DNA of 64,000 nucleotides. It comes from Schistocephalus solidus. Lineage: Eukaryota; Platyhelminthes; Cestoda; Diphyllobothriidea; Diphyllobothriidae. Position numbers and translations under genes: made by a program. The DNA is taken from the NCBI GenBank assembly GCA_017591395.1, contig WEDG01007439.1:1-64000 (forward strand), in the 5' to 3' direction. The number at the start of each line of letters is the position of its first letter. Within the stretch, counting starts at the first letter, position 1. Of this stretch, positions 1 through 11,224 are shown piece after piece. The notes beneath the pieces are model-generated. The model searched no databases, was not told the DNA's origin, and worked only from the letters and a program-made list of their open reading frames with translations.

Positions 1-249
1 TATCTGTAGTAGTTATCTATTACGATCTTAATGGAAGCATTCGATAAAATTACCTCATCGCTTTCCTTCTACTTCCTTCGGGCTGTAGGTTCGGTCGCTT
101 GCTGACTTTGTTGGATCGTACTTTGCAAATGAGTCGAGGCAAAGTTTTGGTAGTTCATCGACAGGTCCTGCGGTTGTCGTTGGTTGATCGGCTGAGGGCA
201 TTGGGTCGTACGTTTGTTCTTTACTTTTGTATAAAATTGATGATTTCAT

Positions 250-1410
250 CGATAGTTAAACATTCTCAATCTTTTTATTTATGCTGATGACCTCAAATGC
301 GTGTGTATTCCTTCTCTAACTCTACAACCAAACGGTGCCTAGAACAAATTCATTCAGACTTAGACGCTCTTTCGGCCTGGAGCTCCATGGCTAATGGAGT
401 TCTCACCTACTAAGTGTCGCTACATGAGTTTTGGGCCTGTAAGGCTGCCGCAACCTCTTATTTTTGAAGGTTGCCATATGATTGAATGTTCCTCCATCAA
501 GGACTTGGGCTTAAGCTACACCAATAAATTAGATCTTTCGCCTCATGCCGATAGAATTACGGCCAAAGCTGCTCAGATTTGTGGATTTATTTCTTATAAT
601 TTCTACCTTCCTGAAATTAAATTAAGACTTAATCACATGTTTGTTCTTCTCATTCTTGAATTTTGCTGTCCTTTCTTCGGTTTGATGAACGAATCTAGCC
701 GTTCAAAAATTGAAAATGTCCAAAGACATTTCACAAAAAACTCCTATTTCCGACTCTTTCAATTACTTCCTACTCAACAAGATGCCAGCTAACGAAGCTA
801 AAATTTCTTTGGGTCAGGAGACTTGAAGCAGGCTTTTGTCTCCTTTTTCGACTTAATAATAGTTCAACTCTCCCAAAGCTTTCTGTCATTTCCCCCGTTA
901 GTCTTCCTTATAACCTAAGAAATTCTGCACTAATTATACCTACCCCTGCATCCTCCACGTGTAAACGCTCTCTTTTCTTTGCTTCCAGGTATAGTTTTCA
1001 TTGGAATAACTTGCAAATTGAAATTAGGTCGTATACTAGTCTATCTGCATTCAAGCGAAGACTGCACATTTATCTTAACACTGATTCTATTTAACCTTAT
1101 ATTTTCCTCATCTTTTCCCAGTAGCTTTCCCCATGACTCGGAAAAAGGACCATCGGGAATTTGATTAACCCTCTTGAAACTATATTTACGCTACCTGGAG
1201 ACGCCCATGAACTATAATGTCTCCTTATATCACCCGTCCTCCAAACCGACGACGTCATTCGGACGTACAAATTTGGTGGTCCACAGCCTTAAATGCTGCG
1301 GCTTCTTTCGATACTTACCATCATCAGAATTCAATTCTGGATCCTATTATGCTGAGGACTTAAGTTCATTGAAGCATTTTCGTGAGATTCTGTTTCATAC
1401 GCCTAAGTGA
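250..1410 (+). mobile_element. LINE fragment 1: reverse transcriptase C-terminal half (CR1/Jockey type), decayed
   Basis: The piece starts just before the catalytic reverse-transcriptase box. Positions about 262-312 read LFIYADDLKCVCIPSL, an intact YADD motif. The open segment at 394-792 continues the RT thumb region (FSPTKCRYMSFG, then SSIKDLGL). Positions about 915-1090 read a typical LINE C-terminal tail (NLRNSALIIP, RYSFHWNNL, SAFKRRLHIYL). These parts lie in different frames separated by stops, so the copy cannot encode a full protein. The endonuclease and the first half of RT are missing, as expected of 5'-truncated LINE insertions. The CR1/Jockey assignment rests on the spacing and tail motifs and is not exact. 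Confidence 0.8.
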
Positions 1411-1765
1411 TCAAGAACGAATCAACTCGACGTTTCATTATCTCATTCTGAAATGCTACCGCAGTATTACCCTATTCTACCACCTGACTATTTTTTCCTA
1501 AGCAGTTTTTTTCTCCTACCTTCTATTCGAAAATGAAGGCCTATTGAACTCTGCCTCCATTTTCATGGTAGGAGTTTTTTCACTGCCTATTTTTTCTAGT
1601 TCACCATTAATTTTTAAACATTGCTAACTGTTGACATAGCAGGACAAGTTATGAATTTGTACATTTTATCTGCACACATTGTCATAACTTTATTTCGTTA
1701 CTAATGTTTGCTTAGACAGTACCTTCTCGGTGCTAACCAAATATAAATTCTAAAAATTCTAAATC
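1411..1765 (+). repeat. Probable 3' untranslated region and tail of LINE fragment 1
   Basis: Non-coding sequence follows the RT tail and ends in a short tandem repeat around 1744-1763 (aaattctaaaaattctaaat). CR1-type LINEs commonly end in short direct repeats of an ATTCT-like unit rather than poly(A). I infer this is the 3' end of the element. Nothing else is recognisable here. Confidence 0.45.
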
Positions 1766-2750
1766 AGTATTTATAAAAAAGGATAATTTGGTGGCGGAGA
1801 AGAAAACTGGAAAGAAGAAACTGAAGGTGGGAAACAAAAATGCTCTGGTCTACAATTTGTCGAATGTTACTGTTAAGAGAACTTAGATTATTGTACAACG
1901 GCATATTTGGATGAAAATCTTTGAAGGGAAGGCTATATTGTGGCGTTTGAAAGATTGGGCGTGGCAAAGAAACAAGATTTTGAGGAAAGTTAGCATAAAT
2001 TGTCGGAAAACGTGCATTTGAAAAAGGAGTAAATGATTTCGAAAAACTGGTAACATAATATGAAGCGTTAATTATTTGTGGATTTTGGACACTTTTTGGG
2101 TTTTGAAAGATGCTAGCGTTAGCGTTCGCATCTAATGTAAATGCTGAGGGCTTATCAGGTTTTCCATTGGTAATCAAAATACTGATTTTAATGCATGGCT
2201 TAGCCAATTATTCAGATTTACTAGGAGTTTTCTTAGGTTTAGTGGATTTGGCAGCTATAGCAGGCATAGTTTTCTTGGGATGAGAAAGAAAAGGCGTTGA
2301 CCCAATTTCACTCAAACCAGGAACAAGGTTAATGGGTGAAGATTCAGCTGGAATCGAAATTCCTGTCGATCCGAAGGGCCGTGGGCTTGCATAAGCTACA
2401 AGACAAACCTCTGAGATAACTGTTTTGATATTGAAGGTGTAGACCAAGGCTTCTTGTTTGCTACTGAGAGTGAAACCCTACGTTCCATTGGGGTTTGATC
2501 CCTAAAGATAAACAACTTGTTTTATTTTCAAATATTGAGTTGAGTGCTCATGCTTAGAGAAAATAAGGTCAACTTCAATCGCTGAAAATAATTTGCACAG
2601 AATTGGTGGGTTTTTGCTACAGGAAGACAACCTTTTAGCTGCAGCGACTTTAAAGTTAAAGCCGCAAGAAAGGGAAAGAAAGGGAAAGGTGCCATGTGCA
2701 GTACTACTGGGCAAAGTCCTGGAGATCATTTTTCAATAGATCAAGCAGGG
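1764..2750 (-). pseudogene. Weakly coding region, probably RT thumb and C-terminus of LINE 2
   Basis: Three - strand open segments (2502-2729, 2208-2447, 1764-2207) follow directly downstream of the LINE 2 RT. Near 2700 the - strand reads LQDFAQ, a stop, then YCTWHL, which resembles the LxxLxxWxxxWxL stretch after the YADD box in CR1/Jockey RTs. I could not identify the YADD box itself. Beyond this point the residues are Ser/Pro-rich and I do not recognise them. Assignment to the LINE is inferred from position. Confidence 0.35.
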
Positions 2751-2759
2751 TGTCGTGAT

Positions 2760-3546
2760 CTGCAGGCTTGTATCGTTAGAAAATATTTAAATCGTTGGCA
2801 TATATAAAGGGCCTACAATTTCGAAATTAACCTGGCACATCATTAACAAAAAGACAAAATAAAAGCGGGCCTAGCACAATCCCTGAATAACTCTTCTCCT
2901 GACATGGGCCGAGTTTGAGATGGAATTGGAGATCTTAACATGTTGTCAACGAAAGCTTAGGTAAGTAGATATCAAGCTCACAAGTTTACCACATATACCG
3001 AAAGAGGAGAGTTTCAAGAGAAGAAGGGCATGGTGAACACGATTGAAGGCCTTGGTTTAATCGAAATAGACTATATAAAGTGCAAAGCCATTATCCCTTG
3101 ATTGATTGACAGGTGTCACAAAACCTTGTTTTGAGGAACCCATGCCGGGCTGCACTCAGTAGGTTATTGTCAGTTAAATGATACATCATCTTATCTTTGC
3201 TCAAGGTCTCTAGGATTTTCGAAGCTGCGGACAGTGTGTTGATTGGCCAAAAATCGTCAAATGACGAAGCTTGGCCGTGTTTAGAGATAGGTAGAATGTG
3301 CGATGCCTTCCACACACTGGGAAAGGTTTCACTTTCCAGAGCTAGATTAAATTTCTTACATAGAAGGGATGGGAAAATATCATTAGCATCCGCCTTTATC
3401 GTACTGATCGGTAAGCCATCTGGTCCAGGACTATAAGATTGACGAAAACGTCGAATGGCTACGGTTACGTCCCAGAGGGTAAAAGTAAGGACTTCGAGGA
3501 CGGCACTGGTCCTCTTCGCCACTTCCACGGAGTTTATGAGTATCAT
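2760..3546 (-). pseudogene. LINE 2 reverse transcriptase domain, broken
   Basis: The open segment 3091-3546 contains RT blocks 0-2: YSPGPDGLPISTIK, then a KASHILPISKHG block and a WPINTLSAASKILE block. These match the non-LTR consensus for a GPDG-type start, an LIPKxG block and an RPISL block. The frame then shifts. Positions about 3080-2960 read YFDKTKAFNRVHHALLLLKL, the catalytic FxxAFD/RV block, here with Asn at the usual Asp position (AFN). Positions about 2885-2830 read GIVLGPLLFCLFVNDVPG, the GSVLGP block. The order is correct for one RT on the - strand. Frame changes, stops and the AFN substitution indicate an inactive copy. Confidence 0.8.
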
Positions 3547-4009
3547 GAAACCGGTTCACACAGTACGTAGGCCAATTTTCGAGGGGCATGCAGATGAATT
3601 CTATCTGGAACCGGTGAGTTGGCAGGCTTCAGGCGGAGGTATTCTATCCTATCCAATTTGGCGAGAAGTAAAGATTATTTTATAATGCAAACGTTTCCGA
3701 ATATTGAGGATGCCCTGAGTAGAGGAATAGAAGATTTTTTTGATGAGTGAATACCGACTGAAAGAATCTATAGAGGATTGAGGCTTCTGTTTGGCCATTA
3801 TCTCTTACAGTACTCCGTTTTGTGACTGCAGCACTGTACTCGGGTCACGATTTTTCGGTTATTGCATACGTATGCGCATAGGATCATGGGATGCTCCAAA
3901 GAGTTTGTAGTATGGTTAGCTCATAGTGCCTTCGGAGTCTGTTTGCCTCACGCTTACAGACAACCCATTGTCATTTAGATTCCTGCACGTGTTTGACACT
4001 TCCCGTTAG

Positions 4010-4285
4010 TCAAAACCACTTCCACATCTTAATACTTCTTTTAAAAGTGCGCTGAAGTTCGCGGTTTATCTGCAACGGACGATTGTTTGTTTTATTTCGT
4101 TTTAGGGGACAATTAAGATTAATATTTATTTTAACCAAAGAGCTGAACTTTCTCCAGAATTCGTCCGCATTTTCCCGTACTGTGGTTTTCCACGGTATTG
4201 CTGAGATTTGCGTGTGCATGCTAGAAATACTTCCGTTCCAGATGCTTGTTTCCAGTTGCTTAAGTGCGTCAGGCTGTGAGAACAT
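4010..4285 (-). pseudogene. LINE 2 linker between endonuclease and RT
   Basis: This 91-codon open segment lies between the endonuclease and RT domains of the same - strand element. It is charged and Trp-containing (DEFWRKFSSLVKININLNCP), like the EN-RT linker of CR1/Jockey LINEs. A second frame overlaps it, so the original frame was broken by small indels. It has no independent function that I can see. Confidence 0.55.
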
Positions 4286-4335
4286 GAATACTCAAAGAGC
4301 AGTACAATGTGGTCACCCATTGGCGATAGATCTTG

Positions 4336-4900
4336 TTAATCCAGCACATAATCCTCATCTCGGGTGAACGCGAGGTCGAGAAAATTGGAACGTTGCATTT
4401 CTCTAAATAATTTCCCGAACGATACATTCTGCAAGAGTAATTTTTCACCTGCCCTCTCAAGCAAACGATGACTTAATGTATCCGTTGGACCAGAAACATT
4501 CCAAGTTTCCCAGTCGATATTAGGAGCATTAAAGTCTCCAACGATAAGGATGTTTTTGTTCAAGCAAGTCTTGGTAAGCTCCGTCAGGAGAATGATATTG
4601 TGTTCGACATTCTGGTTTTGGGGATAGTATGCTGCAGTGAATGCCAGGGGTCGGGCGTACTTAGTTGTAAGAGTTAAAGGTACAATTTCAACTTCTGCTG
4701 TCGTGGAAATCGCAGTTTTATCAGAGCTAGCACAAACAGCGATTCCTACTCCGCGGCTTCTCCTGTCTCTGTGAAATAATCGATAACACCAGAGGTATAA
4801 TTCGTGTACTCAAATATCTTCTGAGAGCCACGTTTCAGTCAGGGCAAATATATGTGGTGTTCGTTCATCAGCAAACGTCCAGATCTCACTCATTTTATTG
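4336..4900 (-). pseudogene. LINE 2 apurinic-type endonuclease domain
   Basis: Read on the - strand, positions 4870-4830 give HIFALTETWLSEDI, the ALTETWL block of APE-type LINE endonucleases. Positions 4790-4740 give YRLFHRDRRSRGVGIAVCAS, the R-D-R-x-GGG block. Positions 4555-4510 give NILIVGDFNAPNIDW, the catalytic GDFN block. The segment is nearly uninterrupted apart from a stop after SEDI. In active LINEs this domain nicks target DNA to prime reverse transcription. Domain order (EN, linker, RT) agrees with the downstream pieces. The family assignment is secure at the level of APE-type non-LTR retrotransposon. Confidence 0.85.
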
Positions 4901-5201
4901 AAGGGCTCTGGACATTTCAGTACATTACCTTTATTGTCCGTCTTCTCGGCAAGGGCCTGCTCTGATTATATAAAGAAGCTGCCATAAAAAGACCTCATAA
5001 TTGCTATGATTTTCTTGTCTCGTATTTGGAGTCATTTTTTCCCCTTTATGCTCCTCCTATTCATTTCGGTCCACTGCTCCCTTATTTTGTGTCTATCGGT
5101 CGGTTCGTATTCTTCTTGAAAACACATATCTATATCAGTTAGAGAGAGCCGTTCTCCGTTCTATAAGCCATGAGGCTTTCATTTCATTTTCGAGAATGAT
5201 T

Positions 5202-5579
5202 TTAAGAGGCCCTGGTGATTGAAAGTTCATGAGAAGCATTTGCATTCCCTAGACAGAAGGCTTTGTGCACGTTATAGTATCCTTTATCTTGAAGGACGGC
5301 ATTTGAATTTATTCGGAATAGATTCAGTTCATGTTCTACTATTTTCTTTGCAATCGATGAAGTTGATGCATGATCCCCTTTTATGACGACATTTCCTTTG
5401 CGGTCAAGATGCTTGTATGGTATCTTGATGCTCTTATTCGCTGACGGAGCTGCGAAATCAGGAGGAATAATATTCTGGTAGACTACGCTATCTGCGTTGG
5501 TGTTACCATTTTTGTATAACACACTGCTTTTGGCTTGGCAACTTTCATAGTCGTGGCCCACTTGTAATTTGCTGTACAC
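5202..5579 (-). pseudogene. Possible LINE 2 ORF1-like or upstream region
   Basis: This 125-codon - strand open segment lies upstream of the endonuclease on the same strand. It has no domain I recognise: no CCHC knuckle and no obvious coiled coil. It contains basic stretches (KHLDRKGNVVIKGDH). Position suggests ORF1 or the 5' region of LINE 2. Broken frames continue on the same strand to about 6060. An unrelated open frame is possible. Confidence 0.3.
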
Positions 5580-6189
5580 AGAGCTGCCATGATCGCTTCC
5601 ATAAACTGGCTGTTGAATGACCTCCCTTACTGAGTTGTCCTTGTGGTGGGATGGAGTGATGACGTCTCCTTACAGAATTAATGGCCAACCGTTCTTGTGG
5701 TTTTTTATAGGGTTTTTGAGGTATGTCCTGACTTTTCCTTCAGAAGTGTTTGGTAATTTGGTAGGTTCAGTTGCCTTACTAGGTAATAAAACTTCACCTT
5801 TTCATTGTTTCATTAACGTCGACTGCATTGTTATTTAGCGAAAGTGGGTTGTCTAGAGCTTCCCTTGGAGACGTAACTCACTTCTTCCTGTATTGTTTTG
5901 AATTTTTAACAATTATGCCTTTTTTACGAGGGTATTCGTTGCTTGTAAGTTGGGGATTTGACAAAATATGTAGGGCTTTCCTTTTGATGTCCTTTAGATT
6001 ATTCACAATGATGTCATTCAGTAGGCCTTGCTTCTCTTCGAGTATCTGGACTCACTGATTTAATGTCCTAAAAACCGACACAACTATGGGCTGCTGTGGA
6101 ATCCGTGTCATTTGTTGCAGAGTTATCAGTGTCTGATGTCAGTATGCAATGGCCTAAGAATAGCTCTTATCAGTGCAAAATCGATAGTT

Positions 6190-6900
6190 CATAAACTGTC
6201 TCATCAAAAACTTTCTAAAAATGTATAAATTCGATATAATTTGTATCACTGAAACATGAGAAAGTAATTTATATCTAATTATTCACTATTTATCGTAATC
6301 TACACCTTCTATAGACAGAACCGCCTAAATAAACGAGGTGGCGGATATTTTATCGAAATCAAAAATACACCTTAACAAAGTGCTCTTCATATTTAAATGA
6401 ATCTTCACCTAAAGAGGCTTGTTTTGCGACGATACAATCTCAGAAACACAATAAATATCAATTGGATGTCTCTACTCTCCCCTTGAATATAGTAATTATG
6501 ATACTGACCTTAATCACTTAATGGACAATGTATTAAACTTAAACAGTCAATGCAAGATTACTTCGAATAGTTTAAACCACTCAGAAATTAATGGATTGAG
6601 CACTCAGTCACAGCGAAACACTAAAAACGGTTATTTTTCATTGCATTTAACAACTGAAGTCAAATAGTCGATAAACCCACCCGAGAAATCTACATACTCG
6701 ACATTAATCTCACCAATGATATATGGCCTTTATGTAAGCATTATGACAGCATAACGTTTGAAAGTAATCACAATACCAAAATAACCATATTCCCACTAAA
6801 AATTAAACCAAAACACGATTCTAACATCAGTCACATATATCCTTGAAAATTTGACCACGACTCAATGAGCAGCTATATCCGATCATTAGACTGAAATCCA
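6190..6900 (+). mobile_element. LINE fragment 3: decayed endonuclease, + strand
   Basis: The + strand at about 6221-6258 reads MYKFDIICITET, matching the FDIICITETWL block of LINE APE endonucleases, and is followed by a stop. Near 6320-6355 the frame reads RQNRLNKRGGGYFIEIK, the DR-x-GGG block. Near 6465-6550 it reads YSPLEYSNYDTDLNHLMDN, which fits the YxPP region that follows. Several stops and indels separate them. This is an AT-rich, old fragment in the opposite orientation to LINE 2. Confidence 0.65.
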
Positions 6901-7152
6901 TACTTTCTTACAACAGCCCCCACAGAAGAAGTTGACCTGATATCCTTTTATCTAATCAGTATTACGTACAAACATATAATCGAATACTGGGGACCCGTAC
7001 AATCGATCAATTTTGAGTGGGAGGTGGTCATTAATTATCAGCTAGATACCGATGGTGACTGCAGCGATGTTGGCAACTGCAGTGAAAGTCATGGAGATGC
7101 TGAAGATCAAGGACTTGTGAGGCGGTACAATAGTGTTAACTAGGGGGAGGAA

Positions 7153-7455
7153 ATGTCAGCGGAAGGGAGAGAAGGAATACAGGCCATCTTCACAGACCAA
7201 CGATTACACCATTACCATCCAGGTTCCGCACTAAAGGTTTTCCCAGTACATTCAAACTATTCGGTCGATTCTCTGGCAACAGTTGGAGTCATTTGTCTAC
7301 CAAACCTACAAACCGAAATAGTAGGCTCCATTTCTGTATGCTATATTCACCGTCCTCGTGTGGGTTCAGTGCTGACATTCGCAGAACCCCCTATCACACT
7401 CATCAAATATATTGAATTTATGACAGAAGAGGAAGGGAAAAACAAACAGCAATGA
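7153..7455 (+). other. Unrecognised 100-codon open frame
   Basis: An open frame from an ATG with no family I recognise and no visible domain, signal peptide or membrane segment. It ends about 50 bases before a tRNA-derived SINE, so it may be repeat body sequence. No splice sites or paralogue in the window support it as a gene. Confidence 0.15.
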
Positions 7456-7502
7456 TTGCAAGGGCCAAAAACCAAAGCTTTTAGGAAGGACAACAAGACG
7501 AT

Positions 7503-7620
7503 GAGCTCATGGTGCAGTGGGTTAGAGTGTTGGAACTCTAATCCGCAGATCGCAACTTCGAGCCTCGTGTAGCACAACACAAATGGTCATTCCAGTCTCT
7601 ATTATCTTTAATGAATAATA
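7503..7620 (+). mobile_element. tRNA-derived SINE, + strand
   Basis: The head reads GGTGCAGTGGGTTAGAGTGT, a match to a Pol III A box (TGGCNNAGTGG-like). It is followed about 35 bases later by AACTTCGAGCCTC, a B-box-like sequence (GGTTCGAANCC). Related heads occur at 13.9, 25.6, 39.4, 42.65 and 49.95 kb. The spacing is tRNA-like but no cloverleaf is intact, so this is a retroposon, not a tRNA gene. Confidence 0.6.
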
Positions 7621-10618
7621 TCATTCTGCGTACATGACTAGCTGCCTTGCGGATTCCGGTAGTGATCTAGAATGAGTCCCAAGACACAACAAGACGATGG
7701 CTCCGTATTCGATTAGTTAGCGCCCATGTACTCTTCTTTGGTTACTTTGCTGACTAGTTCTTGTCCATCTGTTGGACCAATAGCTCTTAAGTATCAATTT
7801 TTTATGCTTGCGCTATGTTCTTCAGTATTTACTTTTTATTTCGTTCTTCTACCTTCTAATAACATCGCTTGCTAACAAAAGTCTGTTTTTTTCTTTGGAC
7901 TGATTGGGAAGCATGCTGAGCCAATAGTAGTTGAGACCAGGTACAGTTAAGGCGTGCGCTCGCCGTCTCACGAAACACCTGAGGCCTGGGTAGGGCTATA
8001 TAATTTTGAAAATTCTATTTTTACTTGAAATTATTGTGGTGAACTACACTAAGAATCAAAAAGCCTTACTGGTTCGATTTTCTTTCGTAAAATGTTTGAA
8101 AAATTTTGTCATGCTCATCATAATAATGCTTGAACACTGTACGTTTAGGCGAACAGAATTCTAAAGTCAACGGTCGTTATCCTCAAGTACCATACCCAAC
8201 TGGATAAACAAATGATAAGAAAATTACTTAATCTAAATAAGAAGAACTCTGTTTTACATGCTTAATGTACCCTTTGAAGTTAAGTTTACCGGTGCGTACT
8301 TGTTATCAGAAATATTTCACGACGTCGCGAAATATTTTACGACTTACAAATAAATTTTCAAAATGATTTATTTTTCTAACGTTAAACGTTTATATTTAAA
8401 TTATCTTTGGAGTACCCAAAATTCCTTTTTGGCTGAGTAATAATTTTAACAGGAACATTATTTTATCTGCCACTGCTGCCAATTGTTTGCGTCAAATATA
8501 CTACCATTGACTTTCTGATTTGGCAAGTGTAATTTAAAAGTTTGTTGAAAGACTCCAGATTCACCTAAAAATTTTAATGACTTAAGACGAAATGCATTCA
8601 TTTATGTTTGGATACATTAGTTTGTCGTTATTTAAATTTACATCCGCACTTAGAGTAAAAGTTTTCATGGAAATATATCGACCCTATTGAAGTTAAACCT
8701 CAACGTTTTGTATGAAAGGCAAATTCATGGAATACTTCCCATTTAGTTGAATATTTAGTTTACTTTCCGGTGTGAGAAGTAAGTCTTATCCGACAAATCG
8801 CCTTTATAAGAATTTTCGAATATGGCATGCAGGTTCAACCAGTTGATATCACGCAACTCATATGTGTTTTCTAGTCGCACAACCTTTAAAAGTTGTGTCT
8901 AGGTTAAAATCCACACTAATTCTTTTGGATGACTGAGTGACTCTTGCTTTCAATTATTTATTTCTCGCAGCGAAGCCGTTGGCTTTCTTTTCGTTTCTTG
9001 TCATTCCGTCTTCTTGGATGGCAACAGGTAACGGACCTTCTTTTTTAAGTGTTCGCAACGATTTACGCATATAAGTTCGTGCAATAAGCTATAATGGACC
9101 GCAGTGTGAGTGCTCTGTTCTGAACTATAACTGCAAATTTGGCTTTATTAGCTGTTTGTTTCTATTAAAAATCTTTAAAGGAATCGTTTGATGAGCGGCT
9201 TAGATTTCGGCCACATTTTTGTCAATGTTGACTTGCTGGCAGTTTACCGAATTCCTATTCAAGTTTCAGGAAAATCATCTGTCGCAAGTGTTTAAGTAGG
9301 CACCCAGGTGACTGCAAACTTACCGTTATTGTAGCGCTCAAACTGGAAACTAGTATACACTCTAGTAATGAAATCGAATTATTCTAACATGTGCCTCATA
9401 TTAAAATAATCATTATGGCTATCTTTGGCTCAGTCGCCGGATTCAAAAGGAAATGGCTCATGCGAAGTCTATTATTGCTTCTGCTTGTGCTACGGAAACT
9501 TGATACTATAAAACGTTATAAAGGGGAATAGAAATGCGAGAATATTCGGAAGGTTTTCGAAGAGTAAAAGTACTCACTTCTAAGAAATTAATTAATTAAA
9601 TCCTTCATGCATTAGTTCTTGTCAATTTTACGAGGAATACGAAATTAATAATATTTTGGAAGACGCAACTGACATACTTAAGTATACGACATGCTAAAAT
9701 TCCGTTTTTAACTTAATCTTCGATCTTTAAGTCACATTAGCTTCGAGTTGCAACCCTTGAAAGCTTAATTACTACTATTTTTAAAATAAAGTTTTTTTTA
9801 TTGAATTGATAAAAAATCAAGATGCGACTTGGTCATCGAACGAACTGAATATTTACTGAAAACTCTAACTTCATCAGAAGAAGATTATGAGTAGGAGAGT
9901 GTTTTTATTTGGACGAAAATGAAGCACAGTGGTTGTACATAAGCCGATCAGGCCACTTCCAATATTGGAAAGTAACTTCTGTGACAGGAGTTGATCTGAA
10001 CTTTATTCCGAATATTCTAATAGATGTGTCGCTTTTCCATTGTCTCAATTAGTAATGTAACATATCTGAAAGAAATAAAGCTTACTTTTAAATGGAAAAA
10101 GACTCGTTTATAAAAGAGAACCTACTTACGCTTTTAAATGCTGTATATTTTAGGTTTGACAAACTTTCATATTTCATGTTATGAAACTTAAAAAAGCAGC
10201 TGCTGATATTTCGGGTAGCCTATATATAGATGACTTAGGATCCAAAATTTCAAATACTTGGGTCTTAACACGCAATTTAAAAGCATTTTCCAGTCTATCT
10301 TGAAGCAGTTATCCGTGTTTTTTGAATGTTAACGGTAAAAAATGAATGAACACAGTTCTCGTAGCGTATACGACAAAATTATAGCTGAGAAGTAAGCATA
10401 TTGAAGAAATCTAAAACGAGCAGCTTAAATTATTTCGCACCATAATACCTTAAATTATTTTTTTAGGAACGTTGTCCTACTCGAAGTTCCCTTGCAAGTC
10501 TTCCGCCTACTTCCTCCTTCTTAAACGTTTCATCTTCGCCTGCCTCTTGTGGAACCCAACTTAGACCACCCACTTGTTCACCACAAATCCTCTGTTACAA
10601 CAAAGGAGTAGTTATAAC
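7621..10618. other. 5' flank of the NFAT gene; no gene seen
   Basis: About 3 kb of AT-rich sequence with no supported open frame and no recognised repeat. Promoter and 5' untranslated sequence of the gene starting at 10619 may be here or further upstream. I could not identify a TATA box, initiator or 5' exon with confidence. Confidence 0.4.
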
Positions 10619-11224
10619 ATGGATTTCCATGGTGGTGAACTTCGCAGTCGGGATATATCCTATGGCATGCAACCAGTCGGATATCCTCGAGAATCTTATT
10701 CAGATGCGTCGGGTCCGCCGGTCAGTAACTGCGGTAAACATCGAGCGGGAGGAGTCTCCGGCAAATCACCTCTCAGTCCTCAACAGCATACAATCTATGA
10801 TTTCGACTGTGATTCCCAAGTGACCTCAGTGGTAACACCTGTCACGCAAACCACCGAAGTATTTCAGATGACACTTGCGCCCTTGGAAACACGGATTAAT
10901 GAGTCAATATCACAGGCTTCTACAGGAATGGCTTTCCACAATGTGGAGAATACCTACGATCAAATATACACACACGAAAGTGGGGGGCCGGTTGTCCCCC
11001 CTAGCAAGGACCAAGCAGTATGCATTTCAAATTCAGCACTTTCAGAGGAGAAGGGCTTGTCAGACATATCCTACTCGGAAACTTCCATGTCCTGCCATTT
11101 AACAAACCCATCGACCATGGAGGAGATGCAAATGATGGATGCAATTAGAAGCGGTTCTTATCCTGCTGGTCACAACCAACTTGAGAGGACATCGAATACA
11201 GTCTATATTGGAGAGACAGACCTG
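10619..11224 (+). CDS. NFAT: NFAT-like exon 1 (first coding exon)
   Basis: This exon has 202 codons. The ATG at 10619 is the first in frame after an in-frame TAG at 10562-10564, so translation most likely starts here. The protein begins MDFHGGELRSRDIS. The exon is rich in Ser, Thr and Pro with no recognised domain, as expected of the disordered N-terminus of NFAT proteins. A strong donor (CTG|gtaagtg) follows at 11225 in phase 0 and joins in frame to the acceptor at 16826. I place it in this gene by phase and by the open frame, not by homology. A separate upstream non-coding exon cannot be excluded. Confidence 0.75.

Noticed and set aside
280..300. ctgatga as a hammerhead core
   Set aside because: It is the YADD codons of the LINE reverse transcriptase (gct gat gac), with no pairing arms.
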